From positions 66,691-130,690 of the forward strand of contig NQMI01000003.1 of NCBI GenBank assembly GCA_002270565.1: 64,000 bases of DNA, in the 5' to 3' direction. Under the pieces are notes generated by a model. That model was not told the origin of the DNA, did not search any database, and was given only the letters and a program-made list of their open reading frames with translations. A program made the position numbers and the translations under genes. Numbering within the stretch: position 1 is the stretch's first letter; the number at the start of each line of letters is the position of its first letter. Positions 1 through 12,697 of this stretch are shown one piece after another. Source of the DNA: Stenocarpella maydis. Taxonomy: Eukaryota; Ascomycota; Sordariomycetes; Diaporthales; Diaporthaceae.

Positions 1-373
1 GGTAAAGTGGGAGGAGGCAGCGGGGGGGGGGCATGTCCATGTCTCCCCTCCCCTTTTACCCCCTCCCCTTTTTCCTCCTCTTCATCGTTCAGCACTGCTT
101 TCACCAGTCACGGTTGATCGAATCTGAGAGACTTTGCCCAAGTGGATTCCCGGACCACTTAAAGAGAACCGAGTATAACATGTTGCTTATCTTTCTTCGT
201 CATTCTCATTCTGTTTTGCTTATGTGAATGTCCTTGGTCAAAGCCAGCAGTTACTCCGAGACTTTGAAAAGGCCCACAGGACCGCTCGTTTTTCAAAGCT
301 GCTTCCCAGGAAATACGGCGATTTTGCCTATTTCGAAACAGCATTTCACCAAGCTCGCCGAAAGGAGTGTACG
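1..373. other. Upstream region of the first gene
   Basis: This is non-coding sequence with a poly-G run near position 25 and a pyrimidine-rich stretch at about 46-85, as often seen in fungal promoters and 5' leaders. An in-frame ATG at 224 means part of it could be translated. Confidence 0.4.
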
Positions 374-2539
374 ATGGATGGAGCATCGAGTAACCTTCCG
401 CTGACCCCTAAAATGATTCCAAGAAATGACCCCTGGTCATCAGGGCGGGATATGGCCACGATCATTGCGCAAACTCATCAGAAGAACAGCTCTTGTTGTC
501 TATCATCGGGCGCAAACCCACAGTCAATCCCAGCCGGTCGATGCTTGCCTCCGATCCAGAAACAACAGCAATCCAGATCTGACCCCACTGGGGATACCAA
601 TATTTGCGGAACCTCACAGACGGTCTTTCCAAGAAATAATGTCCCCATCGCGGCCCGGAGAGTTGAGTATCCACAACCTCCACGTCCGCATTGGTTCGAC
701 CAACCCCTTCAATACCACCGCTCTGAGCAGTCAACCTCGGCCTTCGATTGGAATTGCCTCCCAGAGGCCGAACGTCAGAGGCTTGTTCATCCCGAGGAAC
801 TGGAGCACAAACGGTATGGGCTTGTACCAAGGGCCGCGCCTGTGTCGCTCGAAGTAGGGGCTTGGGAGCTCGATGCACTAGCTGTTGCGAAGTCCAAGAA
901 TGCATTGAGGCAGGCCTCGAGCCACCAGATTTCGTCCAACAGTAGGCCAACATGTTCTTGGGCCGCTGTGGGAAACCCCGCAATGGAATCGACCCCCTTT
1001 GACTTCGTGACGGACCACTCTCGCAAAAATGGTACTTGGCATCAGCAACCTTCAGCTTATCTGAGTCCACCACATTCTCTGGCCGACAATGGCGGACGGC
1101 TCGGCTATCAGGGCCAATTTTCACGAAGAACATCTTCTGTGTTTTCTGGCAGCCCACTCACGGGACGTCCAGACACAATGCGGAGCATATTACCCTCAAG
1201 CAGACGTGGATCGCCTCCCACCAGCCCAACAACTACCGCCACCACTGTAGGTTTCGACAGCCGTCAAGGATCAACGGGTCCGGACGAGTTGTCCCCGACA
1301 TTTGAACAGATCTACGATGTCCCACAGGTCAACCTGGCACCTCGATACACGGAAAGGAAGTCAATTCTGGAAAGATCCCCGACAAAAATATTCATGCGGA
1401 TCATGCTTCACTGTGGCTATAAGCAACAAATCCTACTCAAGCGTTGCAACTCCAATATGTATGACATGGTCCGGCTTGAAGCGATACCTTGGGAAATCAA
1501 GACCGCTGTCTTGCTACGTGAGGAAAATTACAACCCGAGAAACTTTGCCATAAAGAATTCAAGGCCCCGGCAAGTTGATAATCATGCAGGCCAGGATTCA
1601 GATGCTGCATGCAGTTCCAATGACGAAGGACCGCCTCCGTGCAAAGCCAACAAGGGAAAGAGGAGCCAGGAAAATACTTCATCCGGAGGAAAGAATCGAT
1701 CAAAAGACAAGCCAAGCGATGACGAAATCGGCAATTTTGCATGCTACATGTGCTTCAAAGTCCTCCCAGCTTATTATTTCGAGGGAAAGCATCTCAAGAG
1801 CAATACCACCGGGCCCGTCAAGGGCCAGAAGAAGCGCGGTCAGAACAATCAGTCAGACAAGAAAGTCGATATGCGCGTTGAGTACGTGCATGTCATTTCA
1901 GTCAGCCCTAGCCGTCCCCCGGAGTGGCTCGTCAAGGACAACGCGGAAATCACGGCCACAGACGTCGAATCGTACGTGGTAGAGCGCATGAAGAAAGGAG
2001 TCAACTGCGACGACCTGCGTCTCCACTACAGAGATATCTTATCAGGGACGCATTGTATTGCCCCGATCAGACGAGTCAACCCGATCTTTACCCTGTCCTC
2101 CCTTGCGACACCGTCTGACTGCGAGACGTACCGGCCGTTCTATGCCACCAATACGCCGGGAATGGGAGCGGAGGGCAGTGCCTACACATACGAAATATAC
2201 ATCCCAGAGGACTCAGCGAGAGATGAAATCCTGGCGAAAAGGCCGCGTATTGGGCCATCCACCAGGATCTTTCAGCCGCAGCAGCAGGCAACGTCTTCTA
2301 ACAGTGCTTGCAGGACATCTATTTCGGCCCCGGCTCCACAGGTAAAGGATGTCATTGCCCTTCGGCGCTTCTGTATTCTCTGTGGTGCAAGGTACGGCGC
2401 CTATAGGAGAGACTGCAACCGCAAGATCATCAGCAAGGCTTTTCCCGAGGTTGGCTGGTGGGTCTGCTCATGCCCTCATGTCAGGCAGGCAGGCATTGGC
2501 AGAAACTGTCCGGACTGTGGTGATAGTGTTATTTACTAG
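374..2539 (+). CDS. Hypothetical protein with a cysteine-rich C terminus
   Basis: This is a single uninterrupted frame. The ATG at 374 gives 721 residues; an in-frame ATG at 224 would give 771. I do not recognise a named family. The first two thirds are low-complexity, rich in Ser, Pro, Gln and Arg, and look disordered. A block beginning FACYMCFKVLPAYYFE (around residue 460 from the 374 start) resembles the short Cys-containing block of many fungal F-box-type hypothetical proteins, where a stretch on tables, sizes or other properties follows a CxxC pair. The last 60 residues carry CILC, DCNRK, CSC and CPDC, which suggests a small zinc-binding fold. No signal peptide or membrane span is visible. 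The 374 start is preferred because the added 50 residues resemble leader sequence. That it is a gene is fairly sure; its function is unknown. Confidence 0.75.
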   Translation: MDGASSNLPLTPKMIPRNDPWSSGRDMATIIAQTHQKNSSCCLSSGANPQSIPAGRCLPPIQKQQQSRSDPTGDTNICGTSQTVFPRNNVPIAARRVEYPQPPRPHWFDQPLQYHRSEQSTSAFDWNCLPEAERQRLVHPEELEHKRYGLVPRAAPVSLEVGAWELDALAVAKSKNALRQASSHQISSNSRPTCSWAAVGNPAMESTPFDFVTDHSRKNGTWHQQPSAYLSPPHSLADNGGRLGYQGQFSRRTSSVFSGSPLTGRPDTMRSILPSSRRGSPPTSPTTTATTVGFDSRQGSTGPDELSPTFEQIYDVPQVNLAPRYTERKSILERSPTKIFMRIMLHCGYKQQILLKRCNSNMYDMVRLEAIPWEIKTAVLLREENYNPRNFAIKNSRPRQVDNHAGQDSDAACSSNDEGPPPCKANKGKRSQENTSSGGKNRSKDKPSDDEIGNFACYMCFKVLPAYYFEGKHLKSNTTGPVKGQKKRGQNNQSDKKVDMRVEYVHVISVSPSRPPEWLVKDNAEITATDVESYVVERMKKGVNCDDLRLHYRDILSGTHCIAPIRRVNPIFTLSSLATPSDCETYRPFYATNTPGMGAEGSAYTYEIYIPEDSARDEILAKRPRIGPSTRIFQPQQQATSSNSACRTSISAPAPQVKDVIALRRFCILCGARYGAYRRDCNRKIISKAFPEVGWWVCSCPHVRQAGIGRNCPDCGDSVIY

Positions 2540-5500
2540 ATGGAAAGCTGAGACGTTACCGCCATTAGCTCATAGCGTGTCTTTCTTTTCCTCTACCTTT
2601 CCTTTCCTGTTGTTTTGAGGATCTCTCCTCCAAGTGTGCATAAAATCGATAGTTCCTGACCTTCAGCCACTGGGGACAGTGAAATGAAACTGGTCAGGTT
2701 TGCCAACGAAACCACAGCCTAAATGAATCCAGGATAAGTGTTTGCCACCAACAACAACTGATGGGCGGCTAGGCCTCGAAGGAAGCGGGCCGAGATGGCT
2801 CGTCGGGCTTGGAAAGCATTAGAATGCTCGGCATAGATTTGCCCAAAGTCAGCCACAAGTGGCCATCAAGTCTGCACTCCTGCACGGCTGGGGAAATGCA
2901 TCCCGATCGGATAGCAACTTTGCTGCCCGCGGGTGCCCGTTGCATGCTTCGCCCCTGTCTAACCCAATAAGAGATATCTTGCGCTGCGCCATCCCCTGTT
3001 GCTGAAAGGGTGCTCGCGATGTCATCGCCCGTCTCAAACTTTTAGATCCGTAATTGGGGGTAACTACGGGAGCATCTTTCCTCGCAGTGGCCCAGTGTCA
3101 TTTGACCTGAAGCCGCGGTGGTCGAGACAACGGAAACAGAAAACGGCTGAAGACTTTCTAGGGTCTCATTCATCATATACATCCTTTTGCATGCAGAAAT
3201 ACGCGGCTTGTGGCATGAAAGTTGCGCTGTGGTCCTTACCAGAGGCCAGCAGACTGCATTGCTGCCCAACCACCTGACTGTGATTTGTCTGCTTTCGGTG
3301 TTCTGGGCGGCTTGGGGGAGAATTGAAACCCCGGATGTCTCGAGGCTCCATGATTGTGCGAGAGTACTCATTTCCGAGACAGTAATATATTGAGAACCCA
3401 CACTTGCGTTGAGAAATGTACATCATGAAATGACGACCGCTGCAAGGTGGCAATGATCTAATACCGCTAAGAAAAGGATAGATAACCAACTCTTGGATGG
3501 ATTTGGCCTTCCACCTTCCTTAATTTCTGGGCTGCTTGTCCTCCTTCGGCGTCTGTCTCCAGCTGATACATCTGGCCGTCGGTTTGGGTGTGTTGGTATC
3601 CTCTCCAGCACCAACCGCATTCCCTGCTTGTACCACACCTTTTCCACCGCCGTTGGTGCCCAGAGATTCTAGAACACCTGATGTTCCCAACATCCAAAAG
3701 TTTTAGTGCCTTTTCTATGTGCGGCACAGCCCTTTTATTCAAAGTTGAACTGCTCACTCAACAAAATCCTGCCGATCCTACTGTGCGAGCTGATGGCGCT
3801 ACCACAGAAACGTGTCCCGGGTGGTTCATTTCTACCTGGAGGTTTTATGTACCAATTTTCTAAGCAATATGGCCATGAAATTCAGGAGGCAATTTCTCCG
3901 GTGCTTCGAGATGTCCACGCAATGCAATGGATCATTGCCTTTTGGGCTGCCGCTTCCTCGACCTCTCCAACCACACATCCTAGTCAGTCCACTTGTAATG
4001 ACCTCTTGATCGTAAAAGTAGTGTCACGAGGTAGGGGCCCTACGCCTCGGCTCAGTTGAATAATGCCACTCCAAGAAGCACCACGAACGCTCCTCAATGC
4101 TCGAAACATAATAGATGGCCGAATGCGCAGCACTTGAGCAACAGCTGTCAGATGAGCAGCGACAAGGCTGACACCGATTGCGTTTGCACCGCAGGCTGGG
4201 TACGTTACCTTGATATGACCTCTCATAAAGGTCGCCGTCGCTACCTAGGTAGTGGGTCCTGTGCGAGAACCAGCCGCGAAATCGTTGGTTGTGGTTGACC
4301 ACTCAGGTCGTGCCCGCGGAAGCAGAACCAAGGGCAGCACTTCCTGGCACGCGCATGATCTCCTCCAAAAATTGCCTCACATCCACGTACACCTGAAGTA
4401 ATGTGACCTCTCATTTGCAGGGCTAGGTGTCAGGGGGGGGGCTTATCCAACGGTGCCCAGAAATACAGGCCTGGACCAGCCACGCTCATACATCTGACCC
4501 GACATTATTCCATTTGCGACCGGTGTGTACCAATCAATTGAGACAAGGCACAATACGCTCACACTGGTTTACTTAATAATATCAGTGTACATCGAAGCCC
4601 CTCGTGCATTGTTCGCGCAACAACATTGAGTATACAGTCCGTGTCGCCGTGACAGATTTACAGGTAAGCACCACCTCATGGTCCAACAGTGGCTGACAGC
4701 TAAAAGATGCGCTTCGCCACTCTTATTTCAGGCTAAAAGACGTACACAGATACAAAAGAGAGATTTTATCATTCCTCAACTTCCAAATCAGTTTGATGGG
4801 TTGCTTGAAACTCGTTGGCTGCTACCTGGAACGTACCCCGACTTCAAGAATGATGTTGCCCAAAGTAGTCCTCATACTCGCCAAATACAGTCAGTGTATG
4901 GGAACCTGATCAATCTGTTTGCCATGAATGTTTTCGTCCCATGTCTGATCTACCACTCAAACTCATACGGTTGGCAGCCGGGTGGGCAATCTTCCAATCG
5001 ACGCATGCTTGATTCAGAAAAGTCATACATTACCAAATTTTGTCTGTCCGTGGCCAATATTGATAGAAGTGCAAATTGTGCGTAAATATTCAATTACCAT
5101 CAATGTGTTCAGAGGTGGAATCATGTCCACGGTCGGCTCCGCCCTGGTAGAGATTCTAGGCCTGAAGTCACCATCAAGGGATGGACACTGGCGGGGTTGT
5201 CTTCTCAATGAGGAACTAAGTGCCCTGCTTAGTAAAAAGACCAACTTTTTCCTGCCTATGTAATGGAAGTTGAATCACTCATATCGGCGACAGTATACTA
5301 CTTCAAGTTGATTATAGCAGTGAAAATTAAATTTGGACTCTCATTCAAACTTGAGAGTAAACCATTACTACTGCACATTATGTAGCTCAAGGTATTTTAC
5401 CTATGATATGAGAGCACTTTTTTCTTGAATCTCCTTCCACCGTGAAATGGATTCTGAAATGGGGTTAACTTCCAGATCATATCACATGAGGATTGAAGTG

Positions 5501-6020
5501 TTGCATAATGCTTTCGATACCTAGGTATTCTACTCTTCGCCAAATGTTCAAAGTTACCTGTGAGTTGTCTACAGCAGTAAGACAGGCCACGTGAGCAGTC
5601 AGCCTCCAAGCAAAGCATAAGGTGAGCAGCCAAAAATCAAAAGTACAGCACAGTGCTTTCAAATTTCCCACACAATACAAAGACTCTGACTCAAGGGAAG
5701 CACACCATGGTATTCAAGTTTGACAAGAAGGGGAATGCAGTGTTGAAGTGGCTGCCCTCTGTCTCCAGGACTTGATGGCCCAATTCTTTGCAGATGCCAA
5801 TATAACGCCATCAATGATGTGACACGTGCCATGACCCCATAGCATGAGGGGTTGGAATCTCCGAATTGCTTGAAATATTGAGTAATAATGCTCTTTACTT
5901 GGCCGCTCAAGCTCAAGAAGAGCTGCTGATTCTCGTGCAAGTGATGGTATTGTCGGCGGGCGCCGAAGCTGTGTCCAAGCCTGGACAGTACTAGAGCTTT
6001 GTATACGTCAAATCAGTCAG
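2540..6020. other. Intergenic region, no supported gene
   Basis: Only short frames without recognisable protein features occur here. Two exact ACCTAGGT palindromes lie at 4243-4250 and 5519-5526. A G9 run occurs near 4432. I see no transposon ends or convincing RNA gene. Confidence 0.5.
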
Positions 6021-6533
6021 TCAAGTCTCGGTGCAAGAATGAGTAAGCGGAATGCTCTTGAAGACAATCATCTGGACTTTACCAGGATTTTGGCCTCCAC
6101 TGTTTTGCAATTGCTCATCTGTCAGACCGCTGGCTCTACTCACTGCAGTCATAGTTGGAGAAGGTGTGCTTATAGGCCTCAATGTGATTGTTGTTGTCAA
6201 AACAGGCATTGTCGTTGTGAAAGTTTCCAATGGTTCTGCTTCTGTCTCGGTGTTGAATCCAATGCTATCCTCACTGCTGGGCTCGCCGCCAATATCCGGG
6301 TAGCTACCGTAGCTACCATATTCGCCATAGTTTCCGTAGCGTCCGTAGTTGTTGACAGCAGCACGCTTTGAGACGCTGAAAAGCCTCTTGAGATATTTAG
6401 TAAGCCCTTGAACAAGATGTCCAAAATCGGGGTGGTCAGCCACCGGGACAAGGCCAGGTGCTGGTGCTGGTGCTGGTGCGGTGAAAGCCACCTGCGCAAG
6501 GAAGACGGTGACCAAAGGTCGTAGCAAAAGCAT
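6021..6533 (-). CDS. Small secreted protein with Tyr/Gly repeat
   Basis: This encodes 170 residues without introns. Residues 1-19 form a typical signal peptide (MLLLRPLVTVFLAQVAFTA) followed by an Ala/Pro linker, so the product should enter the secretory pathway. Two dibasic KR sites lie at 49-50 and 56-57; these fit Kex2 processing. Directly after the second KR is a run of repeated YGxYG units (residues about 63-78), ending in YPDIGG. The remainder is acidic and then Thr/Ser/Pro-rich, a pattern open to O-glycosylation. There is a single Cys near the C terminus, so it is not a disulfide-rich effector. Possible roles are a processed peptide precursor or a wall-associated protein; neither is shown. 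No UstYa-like or peptide-tailoring genes are nearby. Confidence 0.75.
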   Translation of the reverse strand: MLLLRPLVTVFLAQVAFTAPAPAPAPGLVPVADHPDFGHLVQGLTKYLKRLFSVSKRAAVNNYGRYGNYGEYGSYGSYPDIGGEPSSEDSIGFNTETEAEPLETFTTTMPVLTTTITLRPISTPSPTMTAVSRASGLTDEQLQNSGGQNPGKVQMIVFKSIPLTHSCTET

Positions 6534-9500
6534 TTTGCACTTTTTTCCGTGAGTGAGGTTGGAATGGAATGGCTAAGTGGTCCGTAATCTGTCGACTGTG
6601 TGGACTGCCCATGGCGGATTCATATCTTCTGTAGCTCCACCTCGGGGATGACATCAATCTAGGCCCCAGTTGCTGCCTTTGCCAACGGGATGATCCACCG
6701 ATCCTTTCTAGCTACAACGGCATCCTGGTCAAGGGATCATGCCGCTGATGTAAGTTGAGATGCAGAGAGGAGTCTTGAGCCTTTTTTCGCACTTAACATG
6801 TCTCAAACCCTGACAAACTGGCTCACATGGCGTCCTGCCAGCAGGAGCAGCTTTCACTCTAGAACTGCCAAATGAGACATGTCAGCTAGCTTTTTGGCTC
6901 CCATCTTTCGGCTTGTATCGCTGTATCAATGTCAGCACACTCAGTTGGCACCCCGTTCACGCATGTTTGTCCTCGTTTTGGTGTAGCCCATGTCACACGG
7001 CTAGGCTTTTAGCCAGAATCTGTGAGAATGCTAGACCGAAGACTGATTGCTCACCAAGACTGTCCCGCTGCGCTCACTCCATTGGTTCTAACCATCGGGC
7101 TACGCCGGCCTTTATCCCTTGCGGCTACACCAAGGCGGTAGAGACTGCAGACCAAGCATCGATGAGGGGATCTCTCAAACAAGCCCTTGATAACCCCTGA
7201 AGCCCAGTCCCTGCAGCAACCCTTTGGGTTCAGGCTGAGCTGTTTCGGTCAAGAACTGTCTCTCTGTGTGTCAGGCTCAAGGCCCAGGTTCCGCACTAGG
7301 GGTCCACCACCGCTGGAGCACCTTTTGTCATGCGTGAGCATGACGTGGGTTTTGTCTGAGACACAGTGCACGAGACCCCGGACTTATTGCACATCCAGTC
7401 GGCCGCAAACCTTAGAGCACAGATCGATAGCATGTTCACAGGCTTTACTTCCTAAACGTGATGCTATCCTTCGGTAAGGTGCTTTACGCTTGTCTATTCA
7501 AGTTCCGGGAACAGTGCCTGACGAGGTGCTTCGCCAGAGAGGAGAGACCTAACCCAGACACTTCGCAAGACGCACTCCCAAGTCCAGCTACCACCTGCCT
7601 CTTTACGAGTGGTTTGGTCTGGGAAGCTCTCTGTGTCGCCAGCCGGGTGTGTCCTCGCTCTTCCAAAAACTGCTACCAGGTAGCGCCACGGCGGTGGGAC
7701 GTACCTCCAACTGTTCACTTCAGCTCCACTTCGGCCCCCATTCCCAAGTCAGGGAACAGAGATTCTGCAACTGCCCGACTCAAACTTCTCCTCTGAGAAC
7801 TGTTCTCCTAACAGGAGACAATCCCCGGAGCGTATGTGGCTTGGGCGAGTTTAGGTGTTGATTGTCAGGGCCAACCCTCGTCCCAAGACAAGCCGCCCCC
7901 TTGTCCCTTGGCCGGATATCTTCTGGCGTTACGAACATAATACTTACTTGCGTGTCTTAGATCGGCCCGGTATTATTCATACGCGATACTAGGTGCAATC
8001 AGGAGCCATACCTCTGCATGTGAGGGTAGTCCCAGAATACAACGGTGGGTTCATGGCCAATGTCAAGCGTCTCCATCACCCCCGTTGCTTGGTACGTGAT
8101 CTCATTCAACAATACCCGAGCAAATTTGTTTTTATGGACACCTCCGCGGTCTCCCGGCCTTCCGGGTCTTAGCTCAAAGCTCGTGGTCTGATGTATCGGA
8201 CTGCGAATCCAATCACAAACCAACAGGGCTAACTTGTTACTCACATACATTCATTCTCATTAACCCTTCACAGGGTCCAATTCGACGATTACTCTTCTTC
8301 AATTCCTAATATGATTGAAATCAAAGAGAAGGTGATTTCAAGAATGAGGATTGCAGCTTTGCTCCCATATCAATAAGCGGATTTCATACGTCGTTCCCTC
8401 TCTCCTCCTTCATCCTCTCTGATATCCAGATCGTCTCTCTTGTTCTCGCCATCTCTGAGTTCGACAATCTTCCGCTAATCTCTAACAGAACATTGCATCT
8501 GCATTCCCTGGAAGCACTTGATTGGCACGCATGCTATTGGACCCGATCAGGTCTGGCGGGATAAAGGACACACGCAAGCCCTTCCGGAATTCCGCACTGA
8601 ACACACTGCCACAAACTTGAAGGGATCAGGAGCTCAGTCAGGTAACTCAAAGTTCTCGACAAATCCGAGGACTACCTTCAAGCGTCACAGCTGAGGGATA
8701 TACTCCAGAGCGCACTTGTCTCCTCTAGCCACCCAACGCGCTCGCCGCTTCCCTTCCATTCACTACTCATATTTTTGTCGGACCTCTTCAATACCTACTA
8801 CCACGGAACCTGATCGTCTATGCGGCTGGCGGCCTGCGGAACAGCAAAATAGCAAACATCGCAGCCAGCCATTTTACTCCCCGAGTCCATGACCAGGAGT
8901 GGAAGCCATCTCAAAAGACGAAACATAATTCCGCCTCTGAACGGGAAACGGTTCACATATATTCGGCCACTTCTATTCCCCTTTCTCAATCCTCAAATAA
9001 CTCTTACTCAATCCACTACTTACCACCAATTATTGGGTGGGAAATCCTTCCGAACTTGCCGCTATCATATTTACCTCTTTACCCGGGGTCTCCGGGAGGA
9101 CACATTTAACGACGATCAGCTCTGATCCTGATAAGAGGCAACAGACACACATCAGTCAGACCAGCAGAGACTGTCCAAGGAAGATCACACATAGAAGTGA
9201 TACCGGAGCCATAAATAACACACCCACTCTCCTATACTACTACCCTACCACACGGAACCATTTGGCAACCATAAAGGCAGCGGTTACGCTCATCGGTCTC
9301 TCATCTTCTACCACACTCGTACCGACTTCGCCAGCCTGTGGACAGAATCATCCCACGGTGACAGAACGGAGAAGTACCAGAGACTCTGTGCAGAGATTTG
9401 AGTGGAGGCCCATTGCTGCATACATAGCGAATAGCACTTCGCCTCTTTGAATCACTGCCGAGGTATTGTGTCCTTGGAGATTTATTACTCGACAATCACT

Positions 9501-9909
9501 CCGGCCAAAACTCGGGTTATTCAACACTCGCCACTCAGGTGCCTATTGTTAGGCCTTATCATCCAAGCTCACAACTTACTATCGATAACCAACAATCCCA
9601 CCAGAATCATTGATCGGATGAAGTTGCGATTAATCGGCAGGGCACGTGACGAAAGGCATTGAATGGGCCCATTGACTGATCAGTTGTTTGCACAGCAGCC
9701 TGATCTTGGCCAAAACATATTTAGACCCTCTCTCCCAGCTGACTTTCTCTCCCTCTCCCTCTACCAACTCCTATATCCATCCACAACTTCGATCTCGGGT
9801 TCTTGTGTTTGCCAGACGGGACACGCGGAGCGTTTCCCACACAATCTACGCAAGAACTCCAAAACACAAACACACCCACCTTCTCTTACACCACCATTCA
9901 CCTTTCACC
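6534..9909. other. Long intergenic region, no supported gene
   Basis: About 3.4 kb contain only short frames lacking domains, signal peptides or plausible splicing into a longer product. The segment 7000-8300 has the mixed composition of old repeat DNA, but I could not find matching ends. The last 200 bases before the SET gene are pyrimidine-rich (CTCTCC, CACC runs), a usual fungal promoter feature. Confidence 0.45.
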
Positions 9910-11177
9910 ATGGCGACGCCGACCCCCGTCGACCAAACTGTCCAGAGGGATCGAAAAACTCTTCTCGACCAGGCCGACATCCCTGAGTCACACAAAGACC
10001 TCGCAGGCGAGGCGCCGCCCTCAGGCCCGGACACACCTGAGCTGACGGCCGACCTCTCCGGCCTTTCTCTCTCTCTTCCTCTTCTTTCCTCCTCGCCCTC
10101 TATCAACTCCTCATCCTCCTCCAACCTCTCACCTCTCGCCCCCTCCGCCGGAGACAGCCCACGAGAGGCATCTTCGTGGCCCTCCGACTACGACTCGGAG
10201 TCCTCAGAGGAGTCCTCAGATGAGTAAGTAAATCGCATCTCATGCACCATATCCTGAACCTCACGAAGGATTACTCCTTATACTAACCACATATTCCCAA
10301 CGCACACAGGGATGACCACGACCAGACGGACGCACCACCCGACTCCGCAACCAAAGGGTGGTACTCCTCCCCCATCGCGGTGCTATCGCGCCGCCGCCCC
10401 GAGACGTGCCTCGGCGCCGGCTGGGCACCGGGAGGCGGCGCCGACGAGCCCCTGCCCAACCGCGCCTTCGCCAACGAGCACATCGCCGTGGCGAGGTCGT
10501 CCCTCCAGGGCCACGGGGTGTTCGCGGCGGCCGGCATCCGGGAGGGGACCGAGGTCCTGGCGGAGGCGCCGCTGCTGCGCGCCAGGGGCTGGGGGAACCT
10601 CGGCGACAGGCACGCCCGTCTCGGGGCCGAGGAGAGGGCCGTCTACGACGGGCTGGTCGGGTACCACGAGTGGGATGAGTGTCCGGTGCGGCAGAAATGG
10701 AGCGCGAACGCGTGAGTTTTGTTTCTGCTGAACCATGATTGTTCATCACCCCTTTGTTTTGAGCCGGTTGCTAACCCGTGTTTTGCACACCCTTGTTGCA
10801 GGTTCGACCTGGCCAGGGGATACAGCGGCGTGTTCGCGATCGCCTCCAACTTCAACCACGCGTGCAGGTCGCGCAGGAACACCAAGTATGAGTGGGACGA
10901 CCGGCAGCAGGTGATGGCCTTTACGGCCATCAGGGACATCGAGGAGGGGGCGGAGTTGCTGGTCTCGTACTGCGAATACCGGCACGTGCTCAAGGTGTGT
11001 ACCATTCTTGTCCTCTCACTGTTCTCCAAACTGTCGCGTTTTGGAATACTCCGGGGCGCATCACTTCGAGGCCTGAAGCAGATGACTAATGTATACCAGG
11101 CCGTGTACGGGTTCGTCTGCCACTGCGGTGGCTGCGAGCACCAGGAGGTCGACCTGTACACCAACAAATCATCCTAG
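9910..11177 (+). CDS. SET-domain protein
   Basis: Exons are 9910-10223, 10310-10711, 10802-10994 and 11100-11177, giving 328 residues. SET proteins are lysine methyltransferases that use S-adenosylmethionine. Residues 1 to about 105 form a Ser/acidic disordered tail (SSSSSN, DSESSEESSDE). The SET domain follows, starting near LQGHGVFAAAGIREG (the G-x-G cofactor entry), with FNHAC as the counterpart of the conserved NH motif and ELLVSYCEY as the C-terminal tyrosine motif. A post-SET cysteine cluster, VCHCGGCE, follows, consistent with zinc binding beside the active site. The order resembles fungal SET proteins of the SET5/SMYD-like type without an inserted MYND finger. All introns have GT..AG ends and keep frame. 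The substrate (histone or other protein) cannot be told from sequence. Confidence 0.9.
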
Positions 11178-11200
11178 GCCAGAGGCGACGGGATGTGGGG

Positions 11201-11226
11201 GAGGGTGAGGGTGAGGGTGAGGGAGG
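11201..11226. repeat. GAGGGT hexanucleotide repeat
   Basis: About four units of GAGGGT sit just 3' of the SET gene stop. It is a short simple repeat in the 3' flank. Confidence 0.7.
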
Positions 11227-11736
11227 AATTGTAAGCACCCATTTTCATGGAGAGAATACTTTTTTGGGAGAGGCTCGAGTGCTTCAGTAGAATGCCAGAC
11301 GTTGCTTTGCTTTCACCATGCCACTTTCCCACCACCAATTGACTCGTGACTCCGAAGGATGGCGACTTGTTCCATCAGCCGTCGGCCATGTGGGTGGTTT
11401 CAGTGATAAATCTCACGTGTGACAGTTGCTGCTTCGGTACGACTTCCATTACTGATGGGAGCCCAGACAACTTACGTGTGCCCAGCTTTTACCGTCCGCC
11501 GGCCCAGCTATAAGATTTTTAAAGAAAATTAATAAGATTCATAAATACTTGTTAAAATTACGACTACCTTATATTAAATTCTTAACCTTTCAGGATCTTT
11601 TTAAACCCCTTAAGCTCTTTAATAATACATTAATGCCTTCTAAGCTTATTTCCTAAATGAAATAAAGCTTCTCTCTTTTATGAAGTAAATATAGAACCTT
11701 CCTTTAAGTATATTAATGGCCTTTCTGTGGCAATAG

Positions 11737-11935
11737 CAGTGTGCAACAGCACACTGGTGGGCTAGCGCTACAACCACCATACTGTAGCCAGAGGACGTAG
11801 TTGCTTACTCAGCAACCACTACCCTCTATATAAGCCCGAGATAGCTGGCGGGCTACGCCCACTACACCCACTACTCCTAGATAGAGAATTTTAACCATAA
11901 CCCCCAATCGTATTGCAATACGTGACCCAGCCAAC
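11737..11935 (+). mobile_element. Possible LTR remnant
   Basis: This less AT-rich island starts TGTGCAACAGCACACTGG, contains a TATA-like CTCTATATAAG at about 11824, and ends near an ACGTGACCCAGCC stretch that could be a primer-binding region. It resembles an LTR promoter followed by eroded internal sequence. I found no second copy, so it would be a solo or truncated LTR. The call is tentative. Confidence 0.25.
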
Positions 11936-12697
11936 ATCTTTCTTATTATTCTTTAAGTAGTCTTTAAGAGTTAATTTAAATTAAGTAGGAGTATTTTCCT
12001 TAAGTTAATATTTAATAAAGATAATTCTATTATAATTAATTGTAAATTAAAGTTTATAATATTAGAAGTAAGCATAATATTAAATAAGGAATCCTTAGAG
12101 GATTTCCTTATCTCCCTTATAGGGGCTGGGCTTGTCTATCTTATAAGCTTTGGCTTGCTAAATTATATAGAGATGATTGATTTCCTGCTGGAGGGCTTTA
12201 ATTTATAGGGCTATTTCTTAGGTATTTATAACTTAAGCTTATCTATTATTAGAGGAGGTAGTTAATATTATATCTTTATATTACTTAATTAATTATATAT
12301 ATAGCCGTTTCAAATAAGAGTTATTAAAATATTATAATTATACTAAACCTTTATAGTATTCAGTAGATTACCTATAGGATTTATATTAGTAGAGCGATAT
12401 AAAGGTAGCATATAACTAAGTTATAATATATAAAGATACTATTATAAAGAGGGTATAATTAAAAGCTATAAGGCTATCTAGTTAGTAAGACTAAATACTT
12501 AGATTAACAACTAAAGAGTCTATTCTATAAAAGCTATCTGCTATAGTAATAACTATATTTATATATATATTCTGACTCTTTATTTGTCTTTTAAGTGATG
12601 GACTATATGGACCGCTAATAACTTTATTAGTCTATCCTAAAGTTATTAAGACTGCTAGCGATCCTATTGGTCTACCATAGTTAGTGGGGTTCTAACC

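Noticed and set aside
3300..3390. Minus-strand tRNA-like 3' part (GGGGTTTCAATTCTCCC)
   Set aside because: The T-arm has a mismatch, and no matching 5' acceptor half or anticodon arm could be found.
4678..5085. 135-codon plus-strand frame with an ATG
   Set aside because: There is no domain, signal peptide or plausible splice extension; it is compatible with chance in AT-balanced DNA.
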